Source: Rhodobacter sp. (lineage in GTDB: Bacteria; Pseudomonadota; Alphaproteobacteria; Rhodobacterales; Rhodobacteraceae). Taken from it: a stretch of DNA of 6,798 bases. The translations under genes were made by a program, and so were the position numbers. This document shows positions 6,468 through 6,798 of the stretch, piece by piece. The DNA lies in the NCBI GenBank assembly GCA_013824055.1, contig PNNE01000059.1, positions 1-6,798 on the forward strand. The letters are read 5' to 3'. Positions within the stretch are counted from its first letter, which is position 1; the number at the start of each line of letters is the position of its first letter. Under the pieces are notes generated by a model, which saw only the letters and a program-made list of their open reading frames with translations, ran no database searches and was not told where the DNA came from.

Positions 6468-6798
6468 GACCACTTTTGCCGACCTCGGCCTTTCGCCGAA
6501 AATCCTGAAGGCGCTGGAAAAGACCACGCTCAAGACGCCCACGCCGATCCAGGCGCAGGCCATTCCCCATATCATGGCGGGCCGTGACCTGATGGGCCTG
6601 GCCCAGACCGGCACCGGCAAGACCGCCGCTTTCGGCCTGCCGCTTCTGCACCGCCTCTTGGACATCGGCCACCCGCCGGGACCGAAGAACGTGCGCGCGC
6701 TGATCCTTGCGCCGACGCGCGAGTTGATCGCGCAGATCAAGGACAACTTCGAGGTCTTCACCAAGGGCACCGCCGTCAAGGTGACGATGGTCGTCGGT
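6466..6798 (+). CDS. DEAD-box ATP-dependent RNA helicase, N-terminal part (RhlE-like)
   Basis: The 111 visible codons are the start of RecA-like domain 1 of a DEAD-box helicase, cut by the right edge. The Q motif is present: aromatic F4, then G8-L and T24-P-T-P-I-Q29. Motif I (Walker A) is A46-Q-T-G-T-G-K-T53, and motif Ia is P83-T-R-E-L with A89-Q (ALILAPTRELIAQI). These bind ATP and RNA. The short N-terminus, with the Q motif beginning at residue 4, and the overall wording resemble the RhlE group, which remodels structured RNA and ribosome assembly intermediates and is often cold-induced. The DEAD motif itself lies outside the window. The ATG at 6466 is supported by the position of the Q motif and a GGGA five bases upstream. 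It is transcribed away from the efflux operon. Confidence 0.93.
   Translation, partial: MTTFADLGLSPKILKALEKTTLKTPTPIQAQAIPHIMAGRDLMGLAQTGTGKTAAFGLPLLHRLLDIGHPPGPKNVRALILAPTRELIAQIKDNFEVFTKGTAVKVTMVVG

Overview
The window looks like a piece of chromosome from a GC-rich alphaproteobacterium, most probably a member of the Rhodobacterales (Rhodobacter/Paracoccus type). The evidence is the strong G/C preference at third codon positions, an FYDLN-acid protein (TIGR02300 type) just upstream of tRNA-Ala, and a tRNA promoter of the TTGC-N17-TAGAT form. This placement is inference from gene content and base composition. No database search was possible.

Layout, left to right. Positions 1-422 (minus) hold the N-terminal part of a GntR/FCD transcription regulator that runs off the left edge. 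Positions 456-1148 (minus) hold a YgjP-type zinc metallopeptidase, read in the same direction and ending 33 bases before the regulator starts. A 124-base divergent promoter region separates it from a small acidic FYDLN protein at 1273-1608 (plus). Next come a separate promoter, tRNA-Ala(GGC) at 1713-1788 with CCA encoded, and a strong hairpin-plus-T-tract terminator at 1805-1834. Convergent to this is a two-gene operon on the minus strand that fills most of the window. It encodes a periplasmic adaptor (5028-6125) and an RND inner-membrane pump (1882-5031), whose genes overlap by four bases (ATGA). A 340-base divergent region (6126-6465) carries a candidate operon promoter, inverted repeats and a hairpin-rich leader. 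It leads to the start of a DEAD-box RNA helicase gene (6466 to the right edge, plus).

How the genes fit together: the adaptor and pump should form one tripartite drug or solute efflux system. No outer-membrane channel gene and no adjacent TetR- or MarR-type regulator is visible, so a TolC-like partner must be encoded elsewhere. The GntR regulator lies on the far side of the tRNA unit and is not evidently linked to the pump. The metallopeptidase, FYDLN protein, tRNA and helicase are ordinary chromosomal genes with no clear functional tie to each other.

I found no mobile element, CRISPR array, toxin-antitoxin pair or defence locus, and nothing I would call a new system. The points most worth a second look are the structured helicase leader, an Asn where well-studied pumps have the proton-relay Lys, a degenerate TolC-docking motif in the adaptor, the eroded zinc ribbon of the FYDLN protein, and repeats in the pump promoter region.
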